Positions 5,401-13,326 of a DNA stretch of 13,326 nucleotides are shown in pieces. The stretch's first letter is position 1. Every line of letters begins with the position of its first letter. Below the pieces are notes generated by a model that had not been told where the DNA came from, did not search any database, and saw nothing but the letters and a program-made list of their open reading frames with translations. Origin of the DNA: Hyphomicrobiales bacterium (GTDB lineage: Bacteria > Pseudomonadota > Alphaproteobacteria > Rhizobiales > Devosiaceae); NCBI GenBank assembly GCA_026989045.1, contig JALSJY010000186.1, positions 1 to 13,326 of the forward strand, read 5' to 3'. The translations under genes were made by a program, and so were the position numbers.

Positions 5401-7245
5401 ATGGGTCTTTCTGTATCACTTTCAAATGCACTTTCGGGTATGAATGCAACTCAAGAAGGTCTTGAGGTTTTATCACGTAATATTTCTAACGCAGGCTCAC
5501 CTGGCTATCATCGCCAATCATTAGTGCTTACTGATAGAAATAGTGTTTCTGGCTCTTATGTAAATTCTATTGGCACAGAGCGAGCGTTTGTTTCTGCACT
5601 TCAAGTGCAATATGGACAGAATGCCTCCTCATTAGGCTATGCAGATTCACGAGCTGATTCTTTAGCTCAAGTTGAGCAGGCTCTTGGGAAAGTTGGTGAT
5701 GCTGGGGCTCTAGGTACTGTTTATCAGGACTTTGAAAATTCTTTGCAGGGATTAGTTACTAGCCCTGACGATTATGCCACTCGCGCTCACGTGGTTTCCT
5801 CTGCACAGGATCTGGTTGAGTCATTAAATAGAACTACTAATACGATTCAAGAGTTACGACAGGACTCTGAAGTTCAGATGGCATCTCATGTAGCTGAATT
5901 AAATAGTATGCTTGGCTCGCTTGAACATGTTAATAATGAATTAAGAGATTTTAGCATCCAAGATTCAGGGCGTAATTCGTTACTTGATGAGCGTGACAGG
6001 TTGGTTGCGCAAATATCTGAACTTGTTGATGCCAGAGTTGAATATCGCAATGATGATAGCGTCGCTATGACTACCACTTCTGGTCTTGGTTTGATTGATA
6101 CTGGCGCAACGATTTTTGAATTTAGCGGGGTAGGGACAATAAATGCTAATTCACAATTTAGTTTTAACGCTAATGAGAATGGGGTAGGAACTTTATCTGC
6201 GATAACTCCATCTGGATATGTGGTGAATGTGATAGAACAGGGCATGGTGCGCTCCGGACGCATTGGCGCTGCAATTGAAATGCGTGATGTTACTTTAGTG
6301 GAATTACAGGGTCAGGTTGATGATATTGCAGCCTCTCTTGCTCAATCGCTATCAACAATCAAAACTGAGGGAGATAATGTTGCTGGGCCACCCGAGGGTT
6401 TCTCACTTGATTTAGCAAATATGCAATCAGGTAATGACTTCACTGTTAGTTATAGCGTTGGAGGAATTGAACAAAATGTTAGAGTCGTAAGAGTTGATGA
6501 TACTAGCAAGCTTCCAATGGACAGCATTGGTGCAAACGGAGAGAGAGTAATAGGGCTTGATTTTAGCGGAGGGATTGGTGCCGTTGCCTCTGCTCTTGAT
6601 GCGGCACTTGGCGGAGCTGTAAATGTTAGCAATCCTGCTGGAACTACTATACAAATTGTTGATGATGGAGCGGCAAACACATCAAATATCAATTCTATGA
6701 CTTCAAGCGCCACTGTTAGTGCAAATCAGGGAGCAGGGCTTGCATTAAACTTATTCACTGACCAAAGCAATGTGGCTTTTACTAATTCTCTTGATGGAAG
6801 TGGGCAGAAAACTGGTTTTGCTGGTCGTATTGCAATAAATGAGGCAGTTTTAAATAATAATCAATTACTAGTTCAATATGATTCTGGCGGCTCTTTGGGT
6901 GATACCAGTCGTGCTGAGTTGCTATTATCACAACTTGAGGGAATGAGTTTTACATCTGAAACTGCAACATCTGCAATTACTGGTAGCTTTAGACTAAGCG
7001 GCAGTGCACAAGATATGATTGCGCAGATGCTTAATTACCAAGGTACGCAAATTTCTTCAGCAAACTCAGAAAAACAAACCCGCGAGCTTTCACTTGAGGC
7101 TATCGGTTTAAGAATGAATGATGAGTATGGGGTAAATATTGATGAAGAAATGGCGAGGCTTATGGAGTTGCAAAATGCTTATGCAGCGAGTGCAAGGGTT
7201 GTCTCGGTGGTACAGGAATTAATCGACACATTGATGAAGATTTAG
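5401..7245 (+). CDS. flgK: Flagellar hook-associated protein 1, FlgK
   Basis: First of two junction proteins that sit between hook and filament. It has 614 residues against about 547 in E. coli. The N-terminal rod motif is at residues 5-34 (VSLSNALSGMNATQEGLEVL, then SRNISNAGSP), followed by long helical segments up to about 210 (for example ELNSMLGSLEHVNNELRDF and LLDERDRLVAQISELVDARV), typical of the FlgK D0-D1 region. A central beta-rich part at about 330-440 contains a hook-IN-like stretch (NDFTVSYSVGGIEQNVRVV). The C-terminal coiled part GVNIDEEMARLMELQNAYAA, then SARVVSVVQELIDTLMKI, is the conserved FlgK end. The start codon is 9 nt after AGGAG. The stop codon TAG is shared with the ribosome binding site of flgL, so FlgK and FlgL translation is probably coupled. 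No cysteine is present. Confidence 0.92.
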   Translation: MGLSVSLSNALSGMNATQEGLEVLSRNISNAGSPGYHRQSLVLTDRNSVSGSYVNSIGTERAFVSALQVQYGQNASSLGYADSRADSLAQVEQALGKVGDAGALGTVYQDFENSLQGLVTSPDDYATRAHVVSSAQDLVESLNRTTNTIQELRQDSEVQMASHVAELNSMLGSLEHVNNELRDFSIQDSGRNSLLDERDRLVAQISELVDARVEYRNDDSVAMTTTSGLGLIDTGATIFEFSGVGTINANSQFSFNANENGVGTLSAITPSGYVVNVIEQGMVRSGRIGAAIEMRDVTLVELQGQVDDIAASLAQSLSTIKTEGDNVAGPPEGFSLDLANMQSGNDFTVSYSVGGIEQNVRVVRVDDTSKLPMDSIGANGERVIGLDFSGGIGAVASALDAALGGAVNVSNPAGTTIQIVDDGAANTSNINSMTSSATVSANQGAGLALNLFTDQSNVAFTNSLDGSGQKTGFAGRIAINEAVLNNNQLLVQYDSGGSLGDTSRAELLLSQLEGMSFTSETATSAITGSFRLSGSAQDMIAQMLNYQGTQISSANSEKQTRELSLEAIGLRMNDEYGVNIDEEMARLMELQNAYAASARVVSVVQELIDTLMKI

Positions 7246-7255
7246 GAGTTTTATT

Positions 7256-9094
7256 ATGAATATTGGAAAGTCATTATTTCCGGTTAGCACAAGTTTCTCT
7301 TCTGTTACAAACATGAGGGACAGAATGGAAACCCTTGAGATTCAATTAGCAACGGGTAAAAAGGCACACACTCTTTCAGAATTGGGCAATGATAGAAATT
7401 TTGATATGACAATTAGGTCTCGTCAATCAAGAATTTCTGCCTTTCAGTCCAATATCCAAACAGTTGATTTGCGGCTTGATTTTTTAGGTAATTCTTTGGA
7501 GCGTTTAGATGAAATTGAAGCTGAAAGTCGTGGGGCAGTTGCCGCAGGAGGAGTTGGCTTACAAGATACAAATAAAATTACCACACAAACTCTTGCAAAT
7601 GCTCGGCTTGATGAAGTTATGGTTTTGTTAAATTCTGAAGTAAACGGACGGTATTTATTTGGTGGAAGTTATAGCGATGCTCCACCTGTTGCCTCACTCA
7701 GTGCTATAATGGACGGTGAGGGAGGTAAAGATGGTTATAAAACTATTGTAGGTGAGCGTAAACTTGCTGATGCAGGCGCTGATGGCAAGGGGAGACTGAT
7801 AAATGCAACTTTACCTGCCTCAACCTCTACATCGCTAGGTGGGGCAGTTGATGGAAGTGAATTGCTAAGCGATGCCGAGATAGGTTTTGCTAATGGCGAA
7901 ACATTCACTCTTTCAGGTGGTGGGTTTGCACCGGTAAATATTGCTTTTACAAATGTTGGTGGTGCTACAAGTGGAGCAATTCTTGATATTGGCGCAACCG
8001 ATATTGACGCTTTTGTTGCTGAAATAAACGCTCAAGCTGGCGCAAATATTGCGCAAGTTGAGAATGGTGAAATTATTATTACAGCAAATGATTTGACCAA
8101 TTCGATAGTAACTGGAGGAACGGCAACTACTGGACTTGTTGATGCAGACGCCAAGTTAGATATTGTGTCTTTATCCGAAGATGGATCTCACCCGTTTGGC
8201 TATAAGTTGAGTACTATTTCTTCAAGCTCTAGCGCTGTTGCGCTTAATTCACCCTCGGGTGATCCAGCCCAATTATCAGTTCAGTTTACTGGCATGCCAT
8301 TATCAGGTGAGACTATTGATATTGGCCTAACTCTTCCTGATGGAGAAAGTCACATAATTGAATTTAAAGCAGTTTCTGGCACACCAGAAAATGCAGGTGA
8401 GTATCAAGTCGATGCTGATGTGAATGTAACCGCGGCTAATTTTTCTCAAGCGATAACTGATGAATTACTTCGAATAAAGAACACGGCTCTGGAAGCAAGC
8501 TCTACTTATGCTGCGGCAGATAATTTTTTCAATGCGCAGGGTGAGGATATTATGCGTGTTGATGGGCCGCCTTTTGATAGTGCAACTGCTTTGAAAGTGG
8601 CAACTGATAGTGACACTGTTTCTTGGTATAATGGCCAGGATTCAAGTAACGCCAGACAAACTGTTACAGGTAGGGTTGATGAATCAACATATGTGAATTA
8701 TGGCGTGCAGGCAAATGAAACTGGCTTTGTTGATTTAGTCAGAGCGCTAAGCGCATTAAGTGTTGAGGATTATCCTGAAAGTGATGCTAGTGCAAACGAT
8801 CGTTTTACAGAAATGTCCTCTAGGCAATTAACTCGTCTTTCAGAATCTAACAACTCAAAGTCTGGGTCTATTGAGTTAATCACATTAGAGCTAGGCATTG
8901 CAAAAGCAACAAATGGTAGCGCAAAAGAACGTCATACTACTTATCAGGCACAATTAGCAAACATGCTGGCAGAAATAGAGCAAGCTCCGATCGAAGAAGT
9001 CGCAATGGAATTATTATCTTTGCAAACCAGATTGCAAGCCAGTTATCAAACTATGTCCACTGTTTCTCAATTAACCTTAGTAAATTATATTTAA
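7256..9094 (+). CDS. flgL: Flagellar hook-associated protein 3, FlgL, large form
   Basis: Second hook-filament junction protein, a flagellin homologue. Residues 1-150 are the flagellin-like N-terminal helices (FPVSTSFSSVTNMRDRMETL, then EIQLATGKKAHTLSELG), ending in NSEVNGRYLFGGSYSD, a hallmark of FlgL. The flagellin-like C-terminal part is the last 85 or so residues (RLSESNNSKSGSIELITLEL ... LLSLQTRLQASYQTMSTVSQ). Between them are about 370 residues of beta-rich insertions, including two hook-IN-like segments near 212-278 and 346-420 (SGETIDIGLTLPDGESHIIE). The total of 612 residues is nearly twice E. coli FlgL (317). AGGAG (7244-7248) overlaps the flgK stop and lies 7 nt before the ATG. It is the last gene of the operon; the next gene belongs to a transporter. 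Confidence 0.88.
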   Translation: MNIGKSLFPVSTSFSSVTNMRDRMETLEIQLATGKKAHTLSELGNDRNFDMTIRSRQSRISAFQSNIQTVDLRLDFLGNSLERLDEIEAESRGAVAAGGVGLQDTNKITTQTLANARLDEVMVLLNSEVNGRYLFGGSYSDAPPVASLSAIMDGEGGKDGYKTIVGERKLADAGADGKGRLINATLPASTSTSLGGAVDGSELLSDAEIGFANGETFTLSGGGFAPVNIAFTNVGGATSGAILDIGATDIDAFVAEINAQAGANIAQVENGEIIITANDLTNSIVTGGTATTGLVDADAKLDIVSLSEDGSHPFGYKLSTISSSSSAVALNSPSGDPAQLSVQFTGMPLSGETIDIGLTLPDGESHIIEFKAVSGTPENAGEYQVDADVNVTAANFSQAITDELLRIKNTALEASSTYAAADNFFNAQGEDIMRVDGPPFDSATALKVATDSDTVSWYNGQDSSNARQTVTGRVDESTYVNYGVQANETGFVDLVRALSALSVEDYPESDASANDRFTEMSSRQLTRLSESNNSKSGSIELITLELGIAKATNGSAKERHTTYQAQLANMLAEIEQAPIEEVAMELLSLQTRLQASYQTMSTVSQLTLVNYI

Positions 9095-9154
9095 TAGCAA
9101 CTTATTTAAATTTAATTTGACTTGCTCAATGGCGTTAAAAGGTGAATTTTTTCT

Positions 9155-9174
9155 AATAAGCTAATTATTTTTTT
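9155..9174 (+). terminator. Weak AT-only terminator candidate after flgL
   Basis: AATAA (9155-9159) and TTATT (9165-9169) form a 5-bp A-T stem with loop GCTAA, running into a T tract that ends at 9174. The stem contains no G-C pair, so termination would be inefficient on its own. It is the only hairpin-plus-T-run I see between flgL and the transporter operon. Confidence 0.3.
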
Positions 9175-9262
9175 AATCTCGCTAGACTTCAGCAAAATGC
9201 TATGCTTAGTTGCACCCTAAAGTGCCGCACAAAAAGACGGCATATATAAAAGGGAGACTAAT

Positions 9263-10852
9263 ATGAGTTTAAAAACATTAAAAGCAATTTTGCTCACTTC
9301 TAGTTTAGTAATAGGAATGGGAGCTGCAAATGCTCAAACGCTTAAATGGGCACGTGCTGGAGATAGCTTAACGCTTGATCCGCACGCTCAAAATGAAGGG
9401 CCGACATCTGCGTTGGCTCACCAAATAAGCGAACCTTTAATTATTCGTGATATGACTGGGAAGCCTGTGCCAGCTCTGGCTACTGAATGGGGCCCAAGCG
9501 AAAGCGACCCTAATGTTTGGTGGTTTAAGTTGCGTGAAGGTGTGAAATTCCATGATGGTGCTGAGTTTGATAGTGAAGATGTTGTGTTTTCATTTAACCG
9601 TGCAATGTCAGAAGAGAGTAATTTTAAAGAGCTTTTATCTTCTGTTGTTGAAGTAAGAGCCAACGGGAAATATGGTTTTGAGATTGTTACCAATGGCCCT
9701 AACCCAATCATGGATTCTAACCTAACTAACTTATTCATTATGGATAAGGGTTGGGCTGAAGCTAATAACGCAGTTAAGGTGCAAGATGTTGAAGGTGGAG
9801 AAGATACTTTCGCAGCACGAAATGCAAATGGCACGGGTCCATTTATCTTGGTCTCACGTGAGCCAGATGCTAAAACTGTTCTAACACGAAATGATAATTA
9901 TTGGGGTATTGATGAGTTTCCAATGGAAATTAAAGATATCATTTATACACCAATTCAAAATCAAGCAACTCGTGTTGCTGCCTTACTTAGTGGTGAAGTT
10001 GATTTCATCCAAGATGTGCCAGTGCAAGATTTGGCTCGTGTTGGTGAAACTAAAGGTCTGAAAGTTATCACAGCGCCACAAAACAGGGTTATCTTTTTTG
10101 GCATGAACCAAGGCGATGCTGATCTTGAAACTGATAATGTTGAAGGCAAGAACCCGTTTGCTGACCTTCGTGTTCGTCAGGCTGTCAATATAGCTATTGA
10201 TCGTGAAGCCATCAAAAAAGTGGTTATGCGAGATCAATCTGTTCCTGCTGGTATGATAAGCCCACCATTTGTAAATGGCTGGACGGCCGAGCTTGATGCA
10301 GTTCCTGCTTATGATGTTGAAAAAGCTAAAGGCTTAATGGCTGACGCTGGATATGGCGATGGATTCTCTATTCGCCTAAATTGCCCTAATGATCGCTATA
10401 TAAATGATGAGGCAATTTGTCAGGCTTCTGTTGGCATGTTAGCTAAAATTGGTATTGATGTGCAACTTGAAGCATTGCCAAAAGCGCAGCATTTCCCACT
10501 TATTGGCGGTCTGCAAACAGACTTTTATATGCTAGGCTGGGGTGTTCCAACTTATGACAGCGAATATATTTTCAATTTCTTAGTTCATACTAAGGGCGAG
10601 AAATTTGGTTCATGGAATGGTGTTCGTTTTTCTGATCCTGATCTAGATGTAAAAATTCAGGGTCTTGCATCTGAAACTAACCTAGAAAAACGCAATCAAA
10701 TGATTGCTGATATCTGGGAAGTAGTGCAAAGAGAGCAGCTTTATATTCCAATTCATCATCAGGTGTTAAATTGGGGCATGGCAGACAAAGTAGACACAAT
10801 AGTGTCTCCTGAGGATACTCCTATGTTTAAGTATTTTAAACTTAGTGAGTAG
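9263..10852 (+). CDS. Periplasmic peptide-type ABC transporter substrate-binding protein
   Basis: A 529-residue member of the family 5 extracellular solute-binding proteins (DppA/OppA-like), which capture di- or oligopeptides, and in some cases other ligands, in the periplasm. It has a Sec signal peptide at 1-24 with cleavage expected after ANA (MSLKTLK basic start, hydrophobic ILLTSSLVIGMGA). There is no lipobox cysteine, so it should be soluble. Family landmarks are SLTLDPHAQN (35-44), WFKLREGVKFHDGAEFDSED (87-106) and FADLRVRQAVNIAIDREAI (299-317). The only two cysteines, C374 and C386, are close together and may form a disulfide. The ribosome binding site AGGGAG lies 6 nt before the ATG. 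Upstream are a 5-bp hairpin (TGCCG/CGGCA, 9223-9242) and an extended -10-like TGCTATGCT at 9198-9206 without a good -35. The exact substrate cannot be read from the sequence. Confidence 0.9.
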   Translation: MSLKTLKAILLTSSLVIGMGAANAQTLKWARAGDSLTLDPHAQNEGPTSALAHQISEPLIIRDMTGKPVPALATEWGPSESDPNVWWFKLREGVKFHDGAEFDSEDVVFSFNRAMSEESNFKELLSSVVEVRANGKYGFEIVTNGPNPIMDSNLTNLFIMDKGWAEANNAVKVQDVEGGEDTFAARNANGTGPFILVSREPDAKTVLTRNDNYWGIDEFPMEIKDIIYTPIQNQATRVAALLSGEVDFIQDVPVQDLARVGETKGLKVITAPQNRVIFFGMNQGDADLETDNVEGKNPFADLRVRQAVNIAIDREAIKKVVMRDQSVPAGMISPPFVNGWTAELDAVPAYDVEKAKGLMADAGYGDGFSIRLNCPNDRYINDEAICQASVGMLAKIGIDVQLEALPKAQHFPLIGGLQTDFYMLGWGVPTYDSEYIFNFLVHTKGEKFGSWNGVRFSDPDLDVKIQGLASETNLEKRNQMIADIWEVVQREQLYIPIHHQVLNWGMADKVDTIVSPEDTPMFKYFKLSE

Positions 10853-10864
10853 GTCTTAAATTGA

Positions 10865-10935
10865 GAAAAGCTGAAATTCAGCTTTTCACAATTGAAACAT
10901 CCTCTGGCGAGCATTGCTCGCCAGAGAAGTTTTTT
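10865..10935 (+). terminator. Tandem hairpins with T-run between binding protein and permease genes
   Basis: Two perfect palindromes follow the binding-protein stop codon. The first is GAAAAGCTGAA/TTCAGCTTTTC (10865-10887). The second is CTCTGGCGAGCA/TGCTCGCCAGAG (10902-10926) with a one-base centre, followed after AAG by six T (10930-10935) and then by another T-run at 10940-10946. The second has the form of a strong rho-independent terminator. Because the permease genes follow without another obvious promoter, it probably acts as a partial terminator and 3' mRNA stabiliser, so that more binding protein than permease is made. This arrangement is known from other binding-protein operons. Confidence 0.85.
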
Positions 10936-10958
10936 AGTGTTTTTTTAGGGTTATATTT

Positions 10959-11942
10959 ATGCTCGCATTTGCGATTAAGCGTTTTTTTCAATCTATCATT
11001 GTTTTACTCGTTGTTGGCTTGGTAGCTTTTTCTATGTTCAACTTTGTTGGTGATCCTGTTGATTCTATGTTGGGTCAAGAGCGCACAGATGCCGATGTTG
11101 AGCGGGTGAGAATTTCCCTTGGCTTAGATAAACCTTTTCCAGTGCAATATTATAAATTTTTACAGGGTGCAGTTAAGGGGGATTTTGGCATTTCCTATAG
11201 GCAGGGCAGACCTGCATCTGAGATTATTGCAGAACGCTTACCAGCAACGCTTGAGCTGGCGTTTGTTTCAGCATTTTTGGCAATAGTTTTTGGTGTCGTT
11301 TTGGGTATATTTACAGCTATAAGGCGAGATGGTTGGCTGGCTAATACTATTATGTCCTTATCTCTGATAGGGGTTTCTTTGCCCACATTCTTGATTGGGA
11401 TTTTACTTATTTACCTGTTCTCAGTTGAGCTTGGCTGGCTGCCGAGTTTTGGGAGAGGTGATGTAGTTGATTTGGGTTGGTGGAAAACTGGACTGTTAAC
11501 TAAAAGCGGCCTGTTAGCGCTTATACTACCCTCAATCACTCTTGGTCTTTATCAGATGACGCTCATTATGCGTTTGGTGCGCTCTGAAATGCTTGAAGTT
11601 TTACGCCAAGATTATATTCGTTTCGCACGTGCGCGCGGATTAAAAGATAAGAGCATTTACTTTAGACACGCATTAAAAAATACTTTAGTGCCAGTCATTA
11701 CCGTAACTGGTATGCAACTAGGTTCGATTATTGCTTTTGCTATCATTACCGAAACCGTCTTTCAGTGGCCAGGCGTTGGTTTGTTATTTATCAACTCTAT
11801 TCGCTTTGTTGATATCCCAGTTATGGCGGCATATTTAATGCTTATTTCTGTGATGTTTGTTTCCATCAATTTAATCGTTGACCTGTTATATTTTGCTATT
11901 GACCCAAGGCTTCGTGTTGGAAAATCAGGGGGAGCAAAATAA
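10959..11942 (+). CDS. ABC transporter permease, DppB/OppB-like
   Basis: Inner-membrane permease of 327 residues, standard for the DppB branch. The first transmembrane helix is at about 9-30 (FFQSIIVLLVVGLVAFSMFN), followed by the conserved periplasmic region with GDFGISYRQGRPASEIIAER (74-93). Further helices lie near 98-120, 131-155, 185-205, 245-268 and 288-313. The cytoplasmic EAA loop that contacts the ATPase is at 219-246 (YIRFARARGLKDKSIYFRHA). AGGG lies 8 nt before the ATG, directly after the second T-run of the hairpin region. Its TAA overlaps the next ATG by one base (TAATG at 11940-11944), which points to coupled translation. Confidence 0.93.
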   Translation: MLAFAIKRFFQSIIVLLVVGLVAFSMFNFVGDPVDSMLGQERTDADVERVRISLGLDKPFPVQYYKFLQGAVKGDFGISYRQGRPASEIIAERLPATLELAFVSAFLAIVFGVVLGIFTAIRRDGWLANTIMSLSLIGVSLPTFLIGILLIYLFSVELGWLPSFGRGDVVDLGWWKTGLLTKSGLLALILPSITLGLYQMTLIMRLVRSEMLEVLRQDYIRFARARGLKDKSIYFRHALKNTLVPVITVTGMQLGSIIAFAIITETVFQWPGVGLLFINSIRFVDIPVMAAYLMLISVMFVSINLIVDLLYFAIDPRLRVGKSGGAK

Positions 11943-12871
11943 TGTTTTCTAAGTTGGCTGATAATATTCAGCGTGCAAAAAAATCAGATTTTATGTATGC
12001 ATTTAGACATTCGCCAGTGGCAATGATTTCATTCCTTGTTGCCTTTATTCTAATTTTAAGCGCAATTATTGCGCCACTAATAGCGCCTCACAATCCATTT
12101 GATCCAGCTACGCTTAATCTAATGAATGGCTTTTCTGCCCCCATGGTTCCAAACCAATATACATCTGAAGTGTTTTTACTTGGAACTGATGATCAGGGAC
12201 GCGATGTTTTTTCAACCATTCTTTATGGAATGCGTATATCATTGTTTGTTGGATTTGCAGCAGTAACATTTGCGATGGTGCTTGGTGTGTCGCTGGGGTT
12301 AATTGCTGGATATGTAGGTGGTTGGGTTGATGCAATAATAATGCGCATCGCCGATGTGCAGCTTACCTTCCCAGGCATATTGGTGGCTATGTTAATTTTT
12401 GGTATCGCTAAGGGTTTCACTCCGATTGATCAGCGTGATGAAATGGCTATTTGGGTGCTAATTATCGCAATTGGACTTTCTGAGTGGGTGCAGTTTGCTA
12501 GGGTTGTGCGTGGCGCAACTTTGGTTGAAAAAAATAAAGAATATGTGCAGGCAGCGCGCTTAAATGGGCGTCGCTCTGGTGGGATTATGTTAGGTCATAT
12601 TTTGCCAAATGTTTTAGGCCCAGTGTTGGTTATTGCAACTATATCTTTAGCGTTAGCAATTATTGCCGAAGCAACGCTTTCTTTCTTGGGGGTTGGTGCT
12701 CCGCCAACTCAACCATCATTAGGCACTCTTATTCGTATTGGGCAGGGGTATTTATTTTCAGGTGAATGGTGGATATTGCTATTTCCTGCCCTTACTCTTT
12801 TAATGCTGGCTTTGTCGGTTAATTTGTTAGGAGATTGGTTACGTGATGTTCTCAATCCTAAATTGCGCTAG
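11942..12871 (+). CDS. ABC transporter permease, DppC/OppC-like
   Basis: Second inner-membrane permease, 309 residues, of the DppC branch. The first transmembrane helix is at about 27-49 (AMISFLVAFILILSAIIAPL), followed by the typical HNPFDP segment. The conserved GTDDQGRDVFSTILYGMRIS at 81-100 precedes helices near 100-125, 143-156, 170-181, 225-250 and 275-298. The EAA loop is at 201-229 (YVQAARLNGRRSGGIMLGHI). It ends with the family-typical GDWLRDVLNPKLR. Its start overlaps the stop of the preceding permease by one base. The next gene begins 11 nt after its stop. Confidence 0.93.
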   Translation: MFSKLADNIQRAKKSDFMYAFRHSPVAMISFLVAFILILSAIIAPLIAPHNPFDPATLNLMNGFSAPMVPNQYTSEVFLLGTDDQGRDVFSTILYGMRISLFVGFAAVTFAMVLGVSLGLIAGYVGGWVDAIIMRIADVQLTFPGILVAMLIFGIAKGFTPIDQRDEMAIWVLIIAIGLSEWVQFARVVRGATLVEKNKEYVQAARLNGRRSGGIMLGHILPNVLGPVLVIATISLALAIIAEATLSFLGVGAPPTQPSLGTLIRIGQGYLFSGEWWILLFPALTLLMLALSVNLLGDWLRDVLNPKLR

Positions 12872-12882
12872 GGCTTAGATTG

Positions 12883-13326
12883 ATGGAAGAAAAAATATTA
12901 GATGTTATTGATTTAAGTGTTGAAATTCCAACACGTCATGGAATATTAAAGCCTGTTGATAGGTTAAGTTTTAGCATAAAAAAAGGTGAAATACTTGGCG
13001 TTGTAGGGGAGAGTGGGGCAGGAAAGTCTATGGCTGGCAATGCGATTATTGGACTGCTTGATTCACCAGCACATATTTCTGGCGGAGAAATCTGGCTCAA
13101 AGGTCGCCGAATAGATAATCTAGCGCCAGAGAAACTAAGAAAGGTTCGAGGCAAACAAATAGGCATGGTTTTTCAAGACCCTCTAACTTCGTTAAACCCA
13201 TTATTACCTATTGGCAAGCAAATTACTGAAACTATTTTAGAGCATTTGCCAGTTAGTAAAAATGAAGCATTAGATAGAGCAGTTGCAGCATTAGAAGAGG
13301 TTAGTATTCCAGCTGCCTCAATGCGT
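12883..13326 (+). CDS. ABC transporter ATP-binding protein, DppD/OppD-like, 3' end beyond window
   Basis: The frame opens with ATG at 12883 (AGGG at 12870-12873, overlapping the preceding stop codon) and is open to the last base, giving 148 residues. It contains a Walker A motif GESGAGKS at 42-49 and the Q-loop in GMVFQDPLTSLNP at 94-106, both in the form typical of peptide-importer ATPases. The signature, Walker B and the C-terminal iron-sulfur/oligopeptide extension would lie past the window. It supplies the energy for import together with the two permeases just upstream. The missing 3' part is due to the window end, not to a mutation. Confidence 0.92.
   Translation, partial: MEEKILDVIDLSVEIPTRHGILKPVDRLSFSIKKGEILGVVGESGAGKSMAGNAIIGLLDSPAHISGGEIWLKGRRIDNLAPEKLRKVRGKQIGMVFQDPLTSLNPLLPIGKQITETILEHLPVSKNEALDRAVAALEEVSIPAASMR

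Noticed and set aside
5886..6263. Minus-strand 125-codon frame inside flgK
   Set aside because: It is an antisense shadow of a well-supported FlgK helical region, with no ribosome binding site or family resemblance.
9418..9834. Minus-strand 138-codon frame inside the binding-protein gene
   Set aside because: It lies opposite conserved family 5 binding-protein sequence; composition is that of an antisense shadow.

Overview
The window looks like chromosomal DNA of an AT-rich member of the Alphaproteobacteria. The evidence is the mix of gene families, not a marker gene. A Walker-A 'ATPase' next to metA is a pairing I associate with Rhodobacterales. The FlgE/FlgK/FlgL set resembles, from memory, the large hook and hook-junction proteins of the Caulobacter-like thick flagellum of Bradyrhizobium-type bacteria. 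All genes are AT-rich in codon choice and most start with ATG behind a clear purine-rich ribosome binding site. I cannot assign a genus; a marine low-GC lineage is a guess.

Left part (1-3286), mostly minus strand. A reading frame that runs off the left edge (1-70) lies downstream of nadK (NAD kinase). A plus-strand tRNA-Thr(UGU) follows, with a decayed IS3-type OrfA start beside its 3' end. Next comes a probable two-gene operon of an uncharacterised P-loop ATPase and metA (homoserine O-acyltransferase, methionine pathway). MetA keeps its Cys/His/Glu catalytic residues but has Ala at the position that usually separates acetyl from succinyl specificity.

Divergent control region (3287-3566). 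It holds a sigma70-like promoter for the ATPase-metA pair and, facing right, a very good sigma54 (-24/-12) promoter match with correct GG-N10-GC spacing in front of flgE. Small dyads lie on both sides of it.

Middle (3567-9094): flgE-flgK-flgL, a tight plus-strand operon for the hook and the two hook-filament junction proteins. All three are larger than the enterobacterial versions because of inserted central domains, and I see no cysteine in any of them. No other flagellar gene is present here, so the rest of the flagellum must be encoded elsewhere.

Right part (9263-13326): an oligopeptide/dipeptide-type ABC importer in the order periplasmic binding protein, two permeases, ATPase (cut by the window end). 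A tandem pair of perfect hairpins with T-runs sits between the binding-protein gene and the permeases and probably makes the binding protein more abundant than the membrane parts.

I found no CRISPR array, prophage, toxin-antitoxin pair or obviously new multi-gene system. The points most worth following are the sigma54 control of the hook operon, the uncharacterised ATPase with metA, the MetA residue 111 substitution and the expanded hook proteins.
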